DNA of 39,272 bases from Desulfobacteraceae bacterium. Lineage in GTDB: Bacteria > Desulfobacterota > Desulfobacteria > Desulfobacterales > Desulfolunaceae. The translations under genes were made by a program, and so were the position numbers. Below the pieces are notes generated by a model that saw only the letters and a program-made list of their open reading frames with translations, had not been told where the DNA came from and made no database searches. The DNA is taken from positions 1 through 39,272 of the forward strand of contig JABXKT010000014.1 in the NCBI GenBank assembly GCA_013619155.1, read 5' to 3'. Positions within the stretch are counted from its first letter, which is position 1, and each line of letters opens with the position of its first letter. Shown here one piece after another: positions 32,264 through 39,272 of this stretch.

Positions 32264-32315
32264 TGCTTGGTATTTTTCTTTGTGTCGGGAAACCGGCCTG
32301 TTACATAACAAGTAT

Positions 32316-32594
32316 ATGAAGGTAAGTCATATCAAAGCAATTTCAAGAAAAACAACGGTAAAAAGTGAATTGGGTCTCCATGCCCGGCCTGCGGCCATGA
32401 TCGCCAAGGCCGCCGCCGATGCAGTGGGCGAGGTCTGGCTGGTCCGCGAAGGGGAGAAAGCCGATGCGACGAGCATCATCGATATTCTCATCCTGGGATG
32501 CACCAAGGGCACCGAACTCGAGATCGAGGTGGCGGATGTCTTTGATCGGCCTGTGCTGGATCGAATTTGTGGACTGATCGAATCCGACGAGTAG
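32316..32594 (+). CDS. ptsH: Phosphocarrier protein HPr
   Basis: 92 residues from ATG 32316. HPr carries phosphate on His in LGLHARPAA (His22 here) from enzyme I to PTS enzyme II components. The regulatory Ser region DATSIIDILILG keeps a Ser at the site used by HPr kinase, which fits a delta-proteobacterial HPr. Slightly longer at the N-terminus (about 85 is usual) with a basic leader. No clear ribosome site. The ptsI gene follows downstream on the same strand. Confidence 0.92.
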   Translation: MKVSHIKAISRKTTVKSELGLHARPAAMIAKAAADAVGEVWLVREGEKADATSIIDILILGCTKGTELEIEVADVFDRPVLDRICGLIESDE

Positions 32595-32881
32595 CGCCAG
32601 GCGTCTCCCATGACGGATCTTGTGGGGGCATCTCTGTCCAGACTCTGGCGAGGGATTTTTTAAAAAGTTCCACCATTTATTTGATATTTTAAGTGTACGC
32701 ACCACAGTTTGATGTGCGGATCGAGATAGGATGCGTTGGTAAAAAGTCACCGCTGAAAGGCACCTTACCGCAAGAATTTCTGGTCTGGCTGAGGCAATTT
32801 GATTGTGTTTTTATTTTTTCACATTGCTTCGACATTTTACGAGACCATCACGATATATCTAAAGAAGAGCAGATCCAACCC

Positions 32882-34654
32882 ATGGTACAAAAAGGTTTAG
32901 AATCAATATTACAGGGCACCAGCGGTTCACCGGGCATATGCATCGGTCCCGCTTATCTCGTGGATCGAGAGGGTGTGGACGTTGTGGAGAAGTACAATGT
33001 ACTTCCCGATGGCATACGTGATGAGACCAATCGCTTCAGGACGGCGGTGAAGAAGGCCGAAGATGAACTGAAGGAGGTGATCGATGAACTCTCCGAGGAT
33101 CTCTATCACCATCTCACCATTTTAGAATCCCACCTGGCACTCTTCAAGGATAAGATGCTCTATGGCCGAACCATCGAGGCCATCGAAGGGGAACGTATTA
33201 ACGCCGAGTGGGCCCTTAAAAAGGTCTCCACCCGTGCCAAAGAGATGTTTCAGAATATCGCCGACCCCTATCTTCAGGGGCGGGTGGACGATATCGTTCA
33301 GGTCTCGGATCGCATCATGATGAATCTGGTGGGGGCGGTCACCGTCAACATCGCAAATATCGACAAGCGGGTGGTCCTCGTGGCCAAGGACCTGACGCCG
33401 GCGGATACCAGCCGTATTCAGCTGGAGCGCATCAAGGGGTTTGTCACCGATCGCGGGGGGAAGACCTCGCATACCAGTATCATCGCACGGACCTTAGAGC
33501 TGCCCTCGGTGATGGGCCTCGGTAACGTCTCCTCCCTCATTAAAAACGATGATATCATCATCGTGGATGGGACCCAAGGGGTCGTCATTATCGATCCGTC
33601 GGATGAGACCCTCGCCGAGTATGAAGAGAAGAAGCTGCGCTACGAGGCGAGACGCGCCAATGTCAAACGCCGTAGTAAGATCCCCGCCACCACCACCGAT
33701 GGTGTTACCCTAAAGCTCATGGGCAATATCGAGCTGGCCGAGGAGATCGTCTCGGTCATGGATTATGGGGGAGAGGGCATCGGCCTCTTTCGCACCGAGT
33801 TTCAGTACCTCAGCCGCTCTCATTTTCCCACGGAAGAGGAGCTCTACGAGCAGTACCGTGAGGTGGCCGAGCTGATCTTTCCCGAGCCGGTGGTGATCCG
33901 GACCCTGGATATCAACGGCGACAAGGCCCTGATCTATGCCAAGGAGAGTGACGAAGAGAACCCGGCCTTAGGGCTTCGGGCGATCCGGTTCTGTCTCCAG
34001 CGTCCGGATGTCTTCATGACCCAGCTTCGGGCTATCTTACGGGCCGCGGCCTTTGGCAACGTGCGCTTGATGTTTCCCATGATCTCGGGCCTCGAAGAGG
34101 TGCTGGAGACCAAGAAACTACTCAAGGAGGCCGCCGCACAGCTTGAAGCGGAAGGGATTCCCTATAGCGAGGCCTTCGAAATGGGAATCATGATCGAGGT
34201 GCCCTCGGCGGTGGTCATGGCCGAGCGCCTGGCCGAAGAGGTGGATTTTTTCAGTATCGGCACCAACGACCTCACCCAGTACACCCTGGCCATCGATCGG
34301 GGCAATCGTAAGGTGGCCCATCTCTACAACTCCCTTCACCCGGCGGTGCTTCGCATGATCAAGCAGGTGGTGGATGTGGGCAAACGGTGCAACGTTCGGG
34401 TCTGCCTCTGCGGCGAGATGGCCTCGGAACCGGCCAATATGCCCGTGCTCCTCGGGCTGGAGCTGGACGAGCTCTCCATGACACCCCAGTCCCTTCCTGC
34501 GGTGAAGGAGATGGTGCGCGGTTTAAGTTTTTCTGAGAGTCAAAAATTTGCCGAACGGGTCATTTCAGCCGACTCTGTGGCGGAGGTCGAGGCCCTGATG
34601 GATGCCTTTGTTTACCCCGATGAGGTGACAAATGGCGGACCTTCCGCTGTTTAG
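32882..34654 (+). CDS. ptsI: Phosphoenolpyruvate-protein phosphotransferase, enzyme I
   Basis: 590 residues from ATG 32882. Transfers phosphate from PEP to HPr. N-terminal HPr-binding and phospho-His domain: GGKTSHTSIIARTLELPSVMG contains the phosphorylated His in SHTSI (written in two parts here: GGKTSH, TSIIARTLELPSVMG). The PEP-binding TIM barrel carries FRTEFQYL, IRTLDINGDK, SIGTNDLTQYTLAIDRGN and CGEMASEP. The frame is open to 32693, but the family start matches 32882. No enzyme II genes in the window, so it may serve a man-type or regulatory PTS elsewhere. Terminator at 34681. Confidence 0.94.
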   Translation: MVQKGLESILQGTSGSPGICIGPAYLVDREGVDVVEKYNVLPDGIRDETNRFRTAVKKAEDELKEVIDELSEDLYHHLTILESHLALFKDKMLYGRTIEAIEGERINAEWALKKVSTRAKEMFQNIADPYLQGRVDDIVQVSDRIMMNLVGAVTVNIANIDKRVVLVAKDLTPADTSRIQLERIKGFVTDRGGKTSHTSIIARTLELPSVMGLGNVSSLIKNDDIIIVDGTQGVVIIDPSDETLAEYEEKKLRYEARRANVKRRSKIPATTTDGVTLKLMGNIELAEEIVSVMDYGGEGIGLFRTEFQYLSRSHFPTEEELYEQYREVAELIFPEPVVIRTLDINGDKALIYAKESDEENPALGLRAIRFCLQRPDVFMTQLRAILRAAAFGNVRLMFPMISGLEEVLETKKLLKEAAAQLEAEGIPYSEAFEMGIMIEVPSAVVMAERLAEEVDFFSIGTNDLTQYTLAIDRGNRKVAHLYNSLHPAVLRMIKQVVDVGKRCNVRVCLCGEMASEPANMPVLLGLELDELSMTPQSLPAVKEMVRGLSFSESQKFAERVISADSVAEVEALMDAFVYPDEVTNGGPSAV

Positions 34655-34680
34655 GATTGCCGTATAAGTGAGTCTCCACG

Positions 34681-34718
34681 GACCGGTACCGCATTTTAAG
34701 GGCACCGGTCTTTTTTTT
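34681..34718 (+). terminator. Terminator after ptsI
   Basis: GACCGGT..ACCGGTC (34681-34687, 34704-34710), then eight T. Confidence 0.85.
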
Positions 34719-34815
34719 ATATGGCTCTTATATTGAACGTTTCTGGCCCTTATTACGATGACAGCCGCGTGCTGCGGGCGACTAACACTATTGTGAGTGA
34801 GCAAGGGGTATTGAT

Positions 34816-35289
34816 ATGGCAGAACAGAAGAGCCGAACCATCGCCAGTAACCGGAAGGCGAGGTATAATTATGAGATCACGGATCAGTACGAGGCCGGTC
34901 TGGTGCTGGTGGGCTCTGAGGTGAAATCCCTGCGAGACGGTGCGGTGAACCTGAAGGAGGCGTACTGCAAAATAGCGGAAAATGGGGAGCTCTTCGTCTA
35001 CCAGATGAACATCACCCAGTACCCCTTCTCCTTTCACTCCAACCACGATCCCTTACGTCCGCGCAAGCTCCTCCTGAACAGGAAAGAGATCGATAAAATA
35101 GCGGACATGATGAATATCAGAGGGCTCTCCCTGATCCCTTTAAGTATCTATCTCAAGGGGAACCGCATGAAGATGAAGATAGGGCTCGGCCGGGGCAAGA
35201 AGCTCTTTGACAAGCGTCAGAGCATCAAGGAGCGTGACGCCAAGCTCTCGGTAAACCGCATGAACAAACAGAAAGATTATTCGGAGTGA
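34816..35289 (+). CDS. smpB: SsrA-binding protein
   Basis: 157 residues. Binds the tRNA-like part of tmRNA and brings it to stalled ribosomes. ASNRKARYNYEI, YEAGLVLVGSEVKSLRDG and the basic C-terminal LGRGKKLFDKRQSIKERD are family markers. Starts ATG 34816, a few bases after a purine-rich AAGGGG. The tmRNA gene lies 161 bases downstream, a common pairing. Length normal (about 160). Confidence 0.97.
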   Translation: MAEQKSRTIASNRKARYNYEITDQYEAGLVLVGSEVKSLRDGAVNLKEAYCKIAENGELFVYQMNITQYPFSFHSNHDPLRPRKLLLNRKEIDKIADMMNIRGLSLIPLSIYLKGNRMKMKIGLGRGKKLFDKRQSIKERDAKLSVNRMNKQKDYSE

Positions 35290-35355
35290 TGCCTCGACAA
35301 CCGCGCCCTTCGGTGATGACAATATCCATACCCCGCTTGGGGTATCTCAATACCA

Positions 35356-35384
35356 TTGACACGGCGAGCCGGATGCATTACTTT
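35356..35384 (+). promoter_or_regulatory. Promoter of ssrA
   Basis: TTGACA (35356-35361), 17 bases, TACTTT (35379-35384), about 60 bases ahead of the mature tmRNA end. Confidence 0.6.
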
Positions 35385-35450
35385 ACGTTTGTCCCGAACC
35401 ATACACCTCGTTTGGTTTGGGCCGGTCACATCTCTTAACAAACCAATTTT

Positions 35451-35794
35451 GGGGGCGTCCTGGGTTCGACTGGGATATTAGAGCTGTTTGACTGCACTCC
35501 GAGGATGATCGTTGGCCTCGTAAATAATCGATCACAACATAATTGCTGACGACTACGCATATGCGGTAGCTGCTTAATTAAGGCCAACGTGACGCAACTT
35601 TAATGTGATAGGGTCCAGAAGCCTGGTATTCCACCACCTGGCGGCGTCTGGAACCGAGATTAATGTCATTAGGGGACGATCGGAGGACCGAGACAGCAGG
35701 TAAAATCCGACCGTATTGATATGCTGACTATGAGTGTAGATGTCTTACGGGGAATTATTTTAGGACGCGGGTTCGATTCCCGCCGCCTCCACCA
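35451..35794 (+). ncRNA. ssrA: Transfer-messenger RNA
   Basis: One-piece tmRNA of 344 bases. 5' GGGGGCG pairs with 3' CGCCTCC, with encoded CCA at 35792-35794; the T-arm GGGTTCGATTCCC is intact. The tag frame resumes at GCT 35545 and reads ADDYAYAVAA, stop TAA at 35575-35577, a delta-proteobacterial type of degradation tag ending in AVAA. Releases stalled ribosomes with SmpB. A terminator follows at 35847. Its 3' end is a known integration site for mobile elements, and an integrase remnant follows here. Confidence 0.97.
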
Positions 35795-35846
35795 ATTATA
35801 TGTGTTACACGATTCGTTTTCATTCGATTCGGTACCAGTTAATACG

Positions 35847-35887
35847 AAAAAGCCCCACGATTCTATAAAGGATCGTGGGGCTTTTTT
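35847..35887 (+). terminator. Terminator after tmRNA
   Basis: AAAAAGCCCCACGAT, 10 bases, ATCGTGGGGCTTTTTT; perfect stem and six T. Confidence 0.93.
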
Positions 35888-35931
35888 GTTTTTAGCCCTT
35901 CCCTTTAAAAAACCGGGATAGTCCCTTGGCC

Positions 35932-36087
35932 GTGACGGTACTTCTCAAGGAGATACCGTCATTTAAAGAGGCGCCTTACAAGATGTCAGGTGAAAAGGGG
36001 CTCTACCTTCTCGTGAAGAAGGCGGGGCACTATTTTCGCTTCGGCGATTGTTACGATGGAAAGCGAAAGACCCTTGCCTTAATTTGA
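35932..36087 (+). pseudogene. Tyrosine integrase remnant, N-terminal Arm domain (P4 type)
   Basis: From GTG 35932: 51 codons to TGA. EAPYKMSGEKGLYLLVKK, AGHYFRFGD and GKRKTLALI match the N-terminal Arm-DNA-binding domain (DUF4102) of P4-like integrases, which recombine at tRNA and tmRNA 3' ends. The core-binding and catalytic domains (RHRY) are missing. The reading resumes in another frame at 36549. It begins 137 bases after the ssrA CCA, the position expected for such an integrase. Confidence 0.82.
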
Positions 36088-36137
36088 TTATCACTTATTC
36101 ATAGCCATGGGTTTCCACATTTGAGGGACATGTTCCT

Positions 36138-36206
36138 GGGCGCGCCGTGCTCCTGCGCGGCATGAACAACGACGCACTAAAAAATCGTGCCACAATGCGG
36201 CGTGCT
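36138..36206 (+). repeat. Palindromic repeat S, decayed copy
   Basis: Arm GCGCGCCGTGCTCCTGCGCGGC, spacer ATGAACAACGACGCACTAAAA (first 21 of 23 bases listed in parts: ATGAACAACGAC, GCACTAAAA), second arm TCGTGCCACAATGCGGCGTGC. It is the inverse of the intact copy at 36719-36787; the spacer differs at only 3 of 23 positions. Confidence 0.7.
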
Positions 36207-36209
36207 TTA

Positions 36210-36375
36210 TTCCTCGACATCGGGTGTGGGGTCCAAATCCATGAGCCAGGCCAGGATATCCGAACTTGCCATGCCTTTGGATTGGATCACCGGATGTTCG
36301 GCTGAGATACTGACAGATCCGCTCTTTGGATTGAGGGTCTGCTTTAATAGTCGGATGCATTCACTTTTTACCGTG
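36210..36375 (-). pseudogene. Fragment of a PtuA-like AAA ATPase gene
   Basis: 166 bp collinear with 37781-37946 of the intact ATPase gene, about 96% identical (about 7 differences, mostly silent). It encodes about 55 residues (TVKSECIRLLKQTLNPKSGS..LDPTPDVEE). One end abuts repeat S, the other repeat R3, so it was cut out of a longer gene. The differences suggest it came from a related copy rather than a very recent duplication. Confidence 0.9.
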
Positions 36376-36540
36376 TTACCGCAATTGTCTGGTAACGCGG
36401 CAGGCCCGGTCAAAGGTCGTTCCCGAAGGGTGAGCCCATTTCTGCATTTTCGGCTGCCGTAACTTTGATGACCAGCAGAACACATCATAAACACTCGTAA
36501 TAGTAGCGTTTTGGCCATAACGCAAAGCGGTGAATGCAAC
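36376..36540 (-). repeat. 165-bp repeat R3, copy 2
   Basis: Inverse of 10868-11032 over 165 bp at about 95% identity. It starts exactly where homology of the ATPase fragment ends. TTTTAGGTG follows at 36541-36549 and joins the second half of the integrase remnant. Confidence 0.88.
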
Positions 36541-36548
36541 TTTTAGGT

Positions 36549-36609
36549 GGAAAGCGAAAGCCCCCTGCCATTAGACCCCCGTGTGGCTTTGAAAGAGGCC
36601 CTATCTTAA
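36549..36609 (+). pseudogene. Integrase remnant, second part
   Basis: GGAAAGCGAAAG at 36549-36560 repeats 36058-36069, and after one extra base the frame reads DPRVALKEALS-stop, matching the segment that follows GKRKTLALG in P4-type integrases (YPxVSLKEA). Thus about 460 bp were inserted into the integrase gene between duplicated ends. Confidence 0.65.
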
Positions 36610-36718
36610 TATCTCGACCCTTTTCTTAACCCCCCACCTTTGACAGTCCCATCAGTAGATGTCGGTAACTTTTCATACATATTAACGGTTCATAACATGA
36701 AGCAAGGCGTACTGAAAC

Positions 36719-36787
36719 GGTGCGCCGCACTCCTGTGCGGCTTTTTTAGTTCGTCGTTACTCATGCCGCACCGGAGTGCGGCGCACC
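36719..36787 (-). repeat. Palindromic repeat S, intact copy
   Basis: GGTGCGCCGCACTCC-TGTGCGGC (36719-36741), 23-base spacer, and the inverse (36765-36787), 22 of 23 bases paired. Each arm is itself a hairpin (GCCGCAC/GTGCGGC), so arms can fold alone or together. Confidence 0.85.
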
Positions 36788-36856
36788 AGGGATCACGGGT
36801 GACCGGATGGCTATGTAAATACGTTGATGCGGACAAAAGAAACCATCTGTCGTGGT

Positions 36857-36929
36857 GTATTTGCGCCTTTAGGTGCAGTTTTAGACCGCTTTGAGCGGTT
36901 AACATTCAAGCCTCCCGTTCGACGGGAGG
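36857..36929 (-). other. Cluster of three hairpins downstream of the HNH gene
   Basis: In minus-strand order: CCTCCCGT/ACGGGAGG (36929-36911), ACCGCT/AGCGGT (36899-36885), GCACC/GGCGC-type (36876-36863). The first may be part of a terminator for the HNH gene. No gene seen in 36610-36942. Confidence 0.6.
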
Positions 36930-36942
36930 TTATGATTTTTTA

Positions 36943-37584
36943 TCAGGGCATCAACGTATGCCGAATGGCCGTTTCAAAGGGTTGGCCTTTAATGGCCTCA
37001 AGTTCACTTTCAAAAAGAGGCAGCCAATCTTCCACGTCGAAAGTGGTTGCGTATTCCGCCAGCTCTTCTGCCGTTTGGATATATCCCTGGATGGTGTTTC
37101 GTCTCATCTGCCGTAATGCTCCATGCTCTGCATCGAGATTAAAGATGAGAAGTGTCCCCTCAGCTCTTTTGATTTCATCTTCTGTCAGTGCTTCACGAAG
37201 AGCAATGGTGCCATCGCTGACGAAGAGGAAAAAGTGATCGGGGTCCTCCTCATCCATTTTGATGAGAATGGTGGGATCGTACTGCCTTTTGTCTTTATGC
37301 TTTCCGCAGCTTTCTTTTCTGTTGCAGGAACCGAAGAGGTTGTTCCAGTCGAAGGTGACTCTGGGGTCTCTTCCCTTTTGGAGAAAGTGCTCAATGTGGG
37401 CGTCACGCTGACCGGATTTTGTGATGAGAGACGTCTCGCAGTAGGCGCATAGGTTTCCCTGCATGGCATGGAGTTGCTGCCAGATCTCTTCTCTCTCTTC
37501 GGGTGTCACATGGCTCCAGTTATCTCTACCGTGTTGATACCTTGAAAGGCAGGATGGCGCGTGGGGCCTTTTGAGTTTACGCAT
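36943..37584 (-). CDS. HNH endonuclease, PtuB-like (TIGR02646 type)
   Basis: 213 residues from ATG 37584, overlapping the ATPase stop by 8 bases. CAYCETSL gives the first Cys pair, HIEHFLQKGRDPRVTFDWNN the HNH His and Asn, and FGSCNRKESCGKH the second Cys pair, a zinc-bound HNH. The C-terminal half (about 105-213) is helical. This type accompanies the ATPase PtuA in Septu and in some retron systems and is thought to cut DNA or tRNA after phage sensing. The start is set by the overlap with the ATPase gene. Function is inferred from the pair, not shown. Confidence 0.85.
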   Translation of the reverse strand: MRKLKRPHAPSCLSRYQHGRDNWSHVTPEEREEIWQQLHAMQGNLCAYCETSLITKSGQRDAHIEHFLQKGRDPRVTFDWNNLFGSCNRKESCGKHKDKRQYDPTILIKMDEEDPDHFFLFVSDGTIALREALTEDEIKRAEGTLLIFNLDAEHGALRQMRRNTIQGYIQTAEELAEYATTFDVEDWLPLFESELEAIKGQPFETAIRHTLMP

Positions 37585-39007
37585 CGTTTTTGCCCACCCC
37601 CTGGAGTTTGGACTTCATGGAGCGTTTCATGGCTGCAAGGCGTATGAGGCGGTCACACTCCAGGATCTCATGGTGGGTTTGCCCAAAATGATGCACAAGT
37701 TTGTCCCGGAGACTGATGGCGTCAGGGGTCTCATGAACGCCTTTTTGGATCAGTTGTTTGTATTGGCTGAGCCACCTGGCTTCCTCGACATCGGGTGTGG
37801 GGTCTAAATCCATGAGCCAGGCCAGAATATCCGAACTTGCCATGCCTTTGGATTGGATCACCGGATGTTCGACTGAAATACTGACAGAGCCGCTCTTTGG
37901 ATTGAGGGTCTGCTTTAATAGCCGGATGCATTCGCTTTTTACCGTGGTGAGCACCTGGGGGCTGTGGGTGGTCACCACAAACTGGAGCTTTGGAAAGGCC
38001 CGTTGAAGGCTTCCTATAATGGTCTGCTGCCATCCGGGGTGAAGAAACATATCCACTTCGTCAATCATGACGATACCCGATGTTTCAAGGGCTGCATTTT
38101 CTCCCAGGTAAGGGTTGAGGCGAATGCAGCGAAAGGCAAGGTCTGCAACCATTACCACGGTGTTTCTAAGGCCGTCGCTTAAAAGCGAAAGGGGCATGAT
38201 GCCATGATCCGGGTGGCTCATGGCAAGCTGTTTGAGTGAGGTTCTGTATGTCAAATTTTTCCAACCCGTGGCGTGTTGGCTCACTTCGTTGACGGCTTTT
38301 TGGACTACGGCGATGGCATCTTTGAATGCGCGTGCATCATCTTCCGGGGATATTTCATTTTCAAGGGTGTGGATCTGATGCTCCATGTAGCTTTTGTAGA
38401 CCCAGACGAACCAGTCCTCGAACTGCTTGTAGCTGGAAGACGCCGTGATGCAGTTTTGGTATGCCCATGTTCTGGAGAAGATGTCCCGATTGAGGCTTTT
38501 TTCATCTGCTTTGCCATGGTAGCGGCCCTGGTACCAGAGTCTGCCTGTGCCAAGGTAAGCCATGAGAGGAAGCGTTACTGCCTCGAAATCTCGGACTTTT
38601 TTTTGTAAGGCTTTCCCGTAGGTTGTAAGACTCTTTGCTCCAGTATCCATTAATGTATTGGAGCGAGGGGTGAGCTTTTCGCGTGACAAAACCCAATGTT
38701 TGAAATCATTTTCTTCGCTTAGAAGGTTTCCGGAGACCCGAACCGTCGAGGGGACCCTTGGTTCCATCTCTCCTGAGCCACCCTTGATTCGTCTGACATC
38801 CTCAATCTGAATGGTTGCCGATTTGCCAGTCTGGCTGCCCAAATCAAACGCCTTTACATAGGGCCATACCGCAATGCGGAGGGCATCCAGAATGCTGGTT
38901 TTACCTCCGCCATTGGGTGCGATCAGCACGGTGAGCTCAGGATGCAGATCGAGGGATAGCTTTTCAAAGCATCTGAAGTTTTCAATCTCGATTTGTGTCA
39001 GCTTCAT
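37577..39007 (-). CDS. AAA/ABC-type ATPase, PtuA-like (RecF/SMC class)
   Basis: 476 residues. Walker A VLIAPNGGGKTSILDAL near residue 35, ABC-like signature LSLLSDGLRNT, Walker B GIVMIDEVDMFLHPGWQQ, and switch His in VVTTHSPQV. Start ATG 39007, with GGAGTG ahead; opening MKLTQIEIENFRCFEKLSLD is the usual ATPase_13/OLD-like start. Middle part lacks a TOPRIM domain, so it is not an OLD nuclease; the partner is the HNH protein instead. The pair fits Septu-like defence. Part of the gene (37781-37946) is duplicated at 36210-36375. Confidence 0.85.
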   Translation of the reverse strand: MKLTQIEIENFRCFEKLSLDLHPELTVLIAPNGGGKTSILDALRIAVWPYVKAFDLGSQTGKSATIQIEDVRRIKGGSGEMEPRVPSTVRVSGNLLSEENDFKHWVLSREKLTPRSNTLMDTGAKSLTTYGKALQKKVRDFEAVTLPLMAYLGTGRLWYQGRYHGKADEKSLNRDIFSRTWAYQNCITASSSYKQFEDWFVWVYKSYMEHQIHTLENEISPEDDARAFKDAIAVVQKAVNEVSQHATGWKNLTYRTSLKQLAMSHPDHGIMPLSLLSDGLRNTVVMVADLAFRCIRLNPYLGENAALETSGIVMIDEVDMFLHPGWQQTIIGSLQRAFPKLQFVVTTHSPQVLTTVKSECIRLLKQTLNPKSGSVSISVEHPVIQSKGMASSDILAWLMDLDPTPDVEEARWLSQYKQLIQKGVHETPDAISLRDKLVHHFGQTHHEILECDRLIRLAAMKRSMKSKLQGVGKNDA

Positions 39008-39272
39008 CCAACACTCCGTGAAACCCGTCCTTTAAGGGCGGGGAGGTAAGGAGTTAAGAGATTGGTGTCTCTTAAACTCTGATTCAAATTATGGTTGATG
39101 CTGGCCATATCAAGGTCTGGCTCAGCATGAAACGGTTTTAAATGTGATACGAATCTTCGTATCTATCACCATCCATCCGGATAATGGCAAGGATAAATTT
39201 ATCTCCGGGAGGCCTGATTTTTATGACAGTCTCTTGCCGAGGACGTATTGGCCGTTGACCGGATCTACATAG
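39008..39272. other. Right edge, no complete gene
   Basis: Contains CCCGTCCTTTAAGGGCGGG (39023-39041), a hairpin reminiscent of IS200/IS605 ends, AAGAGA/TCTCTT just after it, and an inverted repeat GATACGAA/TTCGTATC (39146-39163). On the minus strand a frame ending in DPVNGQYVLGKRLS-stop (39221-39271) could be the end of a gene beyond the edge; another frame is open too, so I do not call it. Confidence 0.4.

Noticed and set aside
35795-39272. Complete retron (RT plus ncRNA) with the ATPase-HNH pair
   Set aside because: No reverse transcriptase frame in the window; 265 bases before the ATPase have no recognisable msr/msd.
1-39272. CRISPR array
   Set aside because: No run of short direct repeats with regular unique spacers; the repeats at 8889-8997 are tandem and degenerate.
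1-39272. tRNA and rRNA genes other than tmRNA
   Set aside because: No cloverleaf or rRNA sequence recognised by eye; short or divergent tRNAs cannot be fully excluded.

Overview
The window looks like chromosomal DNA of a Desulfobacterota (delta-proteobacterial) anaerobe. This is inferred from a tmRNA with the tag ADDYAYAVAA, a selenocysteine formate dehydrogenase, an Na+-NQR operon, and PII/AmtB and PTS genes of that general type. No species can be named from the sequence alone.

Layout. 1-4075: nqrBCDEF, the sodium-pumping NADH:quinone reductase, cut at its 5' end. 4397-7900: a ModE-type regulator without a molybdate-binding domain faces a selenoprotein formate dehydrogenase; a ModE-like palindrome sits on the fdhA promoter. 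8181-10697: a YceI protein and a membrane ferric-reductase-like flavoprotein pair. 11245-14368: a YqaA-type membrane protein, a small coiled-coil protein, and glnK-amtB behind a sigma-54-like promoter. 14820-17965: an acyl-CoA dehydrogenase homologue, a small unknown and a DUF481 outer-membrane protein. 18440-20273: a tandem glycine riboswitch ahead of a sodium:alanine/glycine symporter. 20370-27621: GIY-YIG protein, RNase II/R-family exonuclease, small unknown, CHASE2 adenylate cyclase and an SH3-M48 protease. 27884-32131: an atypical PLP decarboxylase coupled to a SET protein, a solitary DNA methyltransferase, a LOG protein and a CxxT glutaredoxin-like protein. 32316-35794: ptsH, ptsI, smpB and ssrA (tmRNA). 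35795-39272: a decayed integrative element at the 3' end of ssrA, holding an integrase remnant, repeats, a duplicated ATPase fragment, and an intact AAA ATPase + HNH pair resembling the Septu (PtuA/PtuB) defence system.

The most unusual signal is non-coding. At least seven copies of two related, modular, hairpin-rich elements (about 160-235 bp) sit at 4778-4950, 18028-18219, 20773-20928, 23545-23779, 23796-23977, 26210-26371 and 27623-27840. Every copy lies just downstream of a gene and in the same orientation as it. The central hairpin of one family changes sequence from copy to copy while both arms change together, which is the mark of a conserved structure rather than a conserved sequence. 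The family-1 copies end in a GC-rich segment followed by a T-run, so they probably form mRNA 3' ends. A second repeat (165 bp) links 10868 with the island at 36376, and a third, palindromic repeat occurs twice inside the island.

Functional links: sodium energetics (NQR with the AGCS symporter), molybdenum/selenium-dependent formate oxidation under local ModE-like control, nitrogen sensing (GlnK-AmtB), trans-translation (SmpB with tmRNA), and probable anti-phage defence at the ssrA insertion site.
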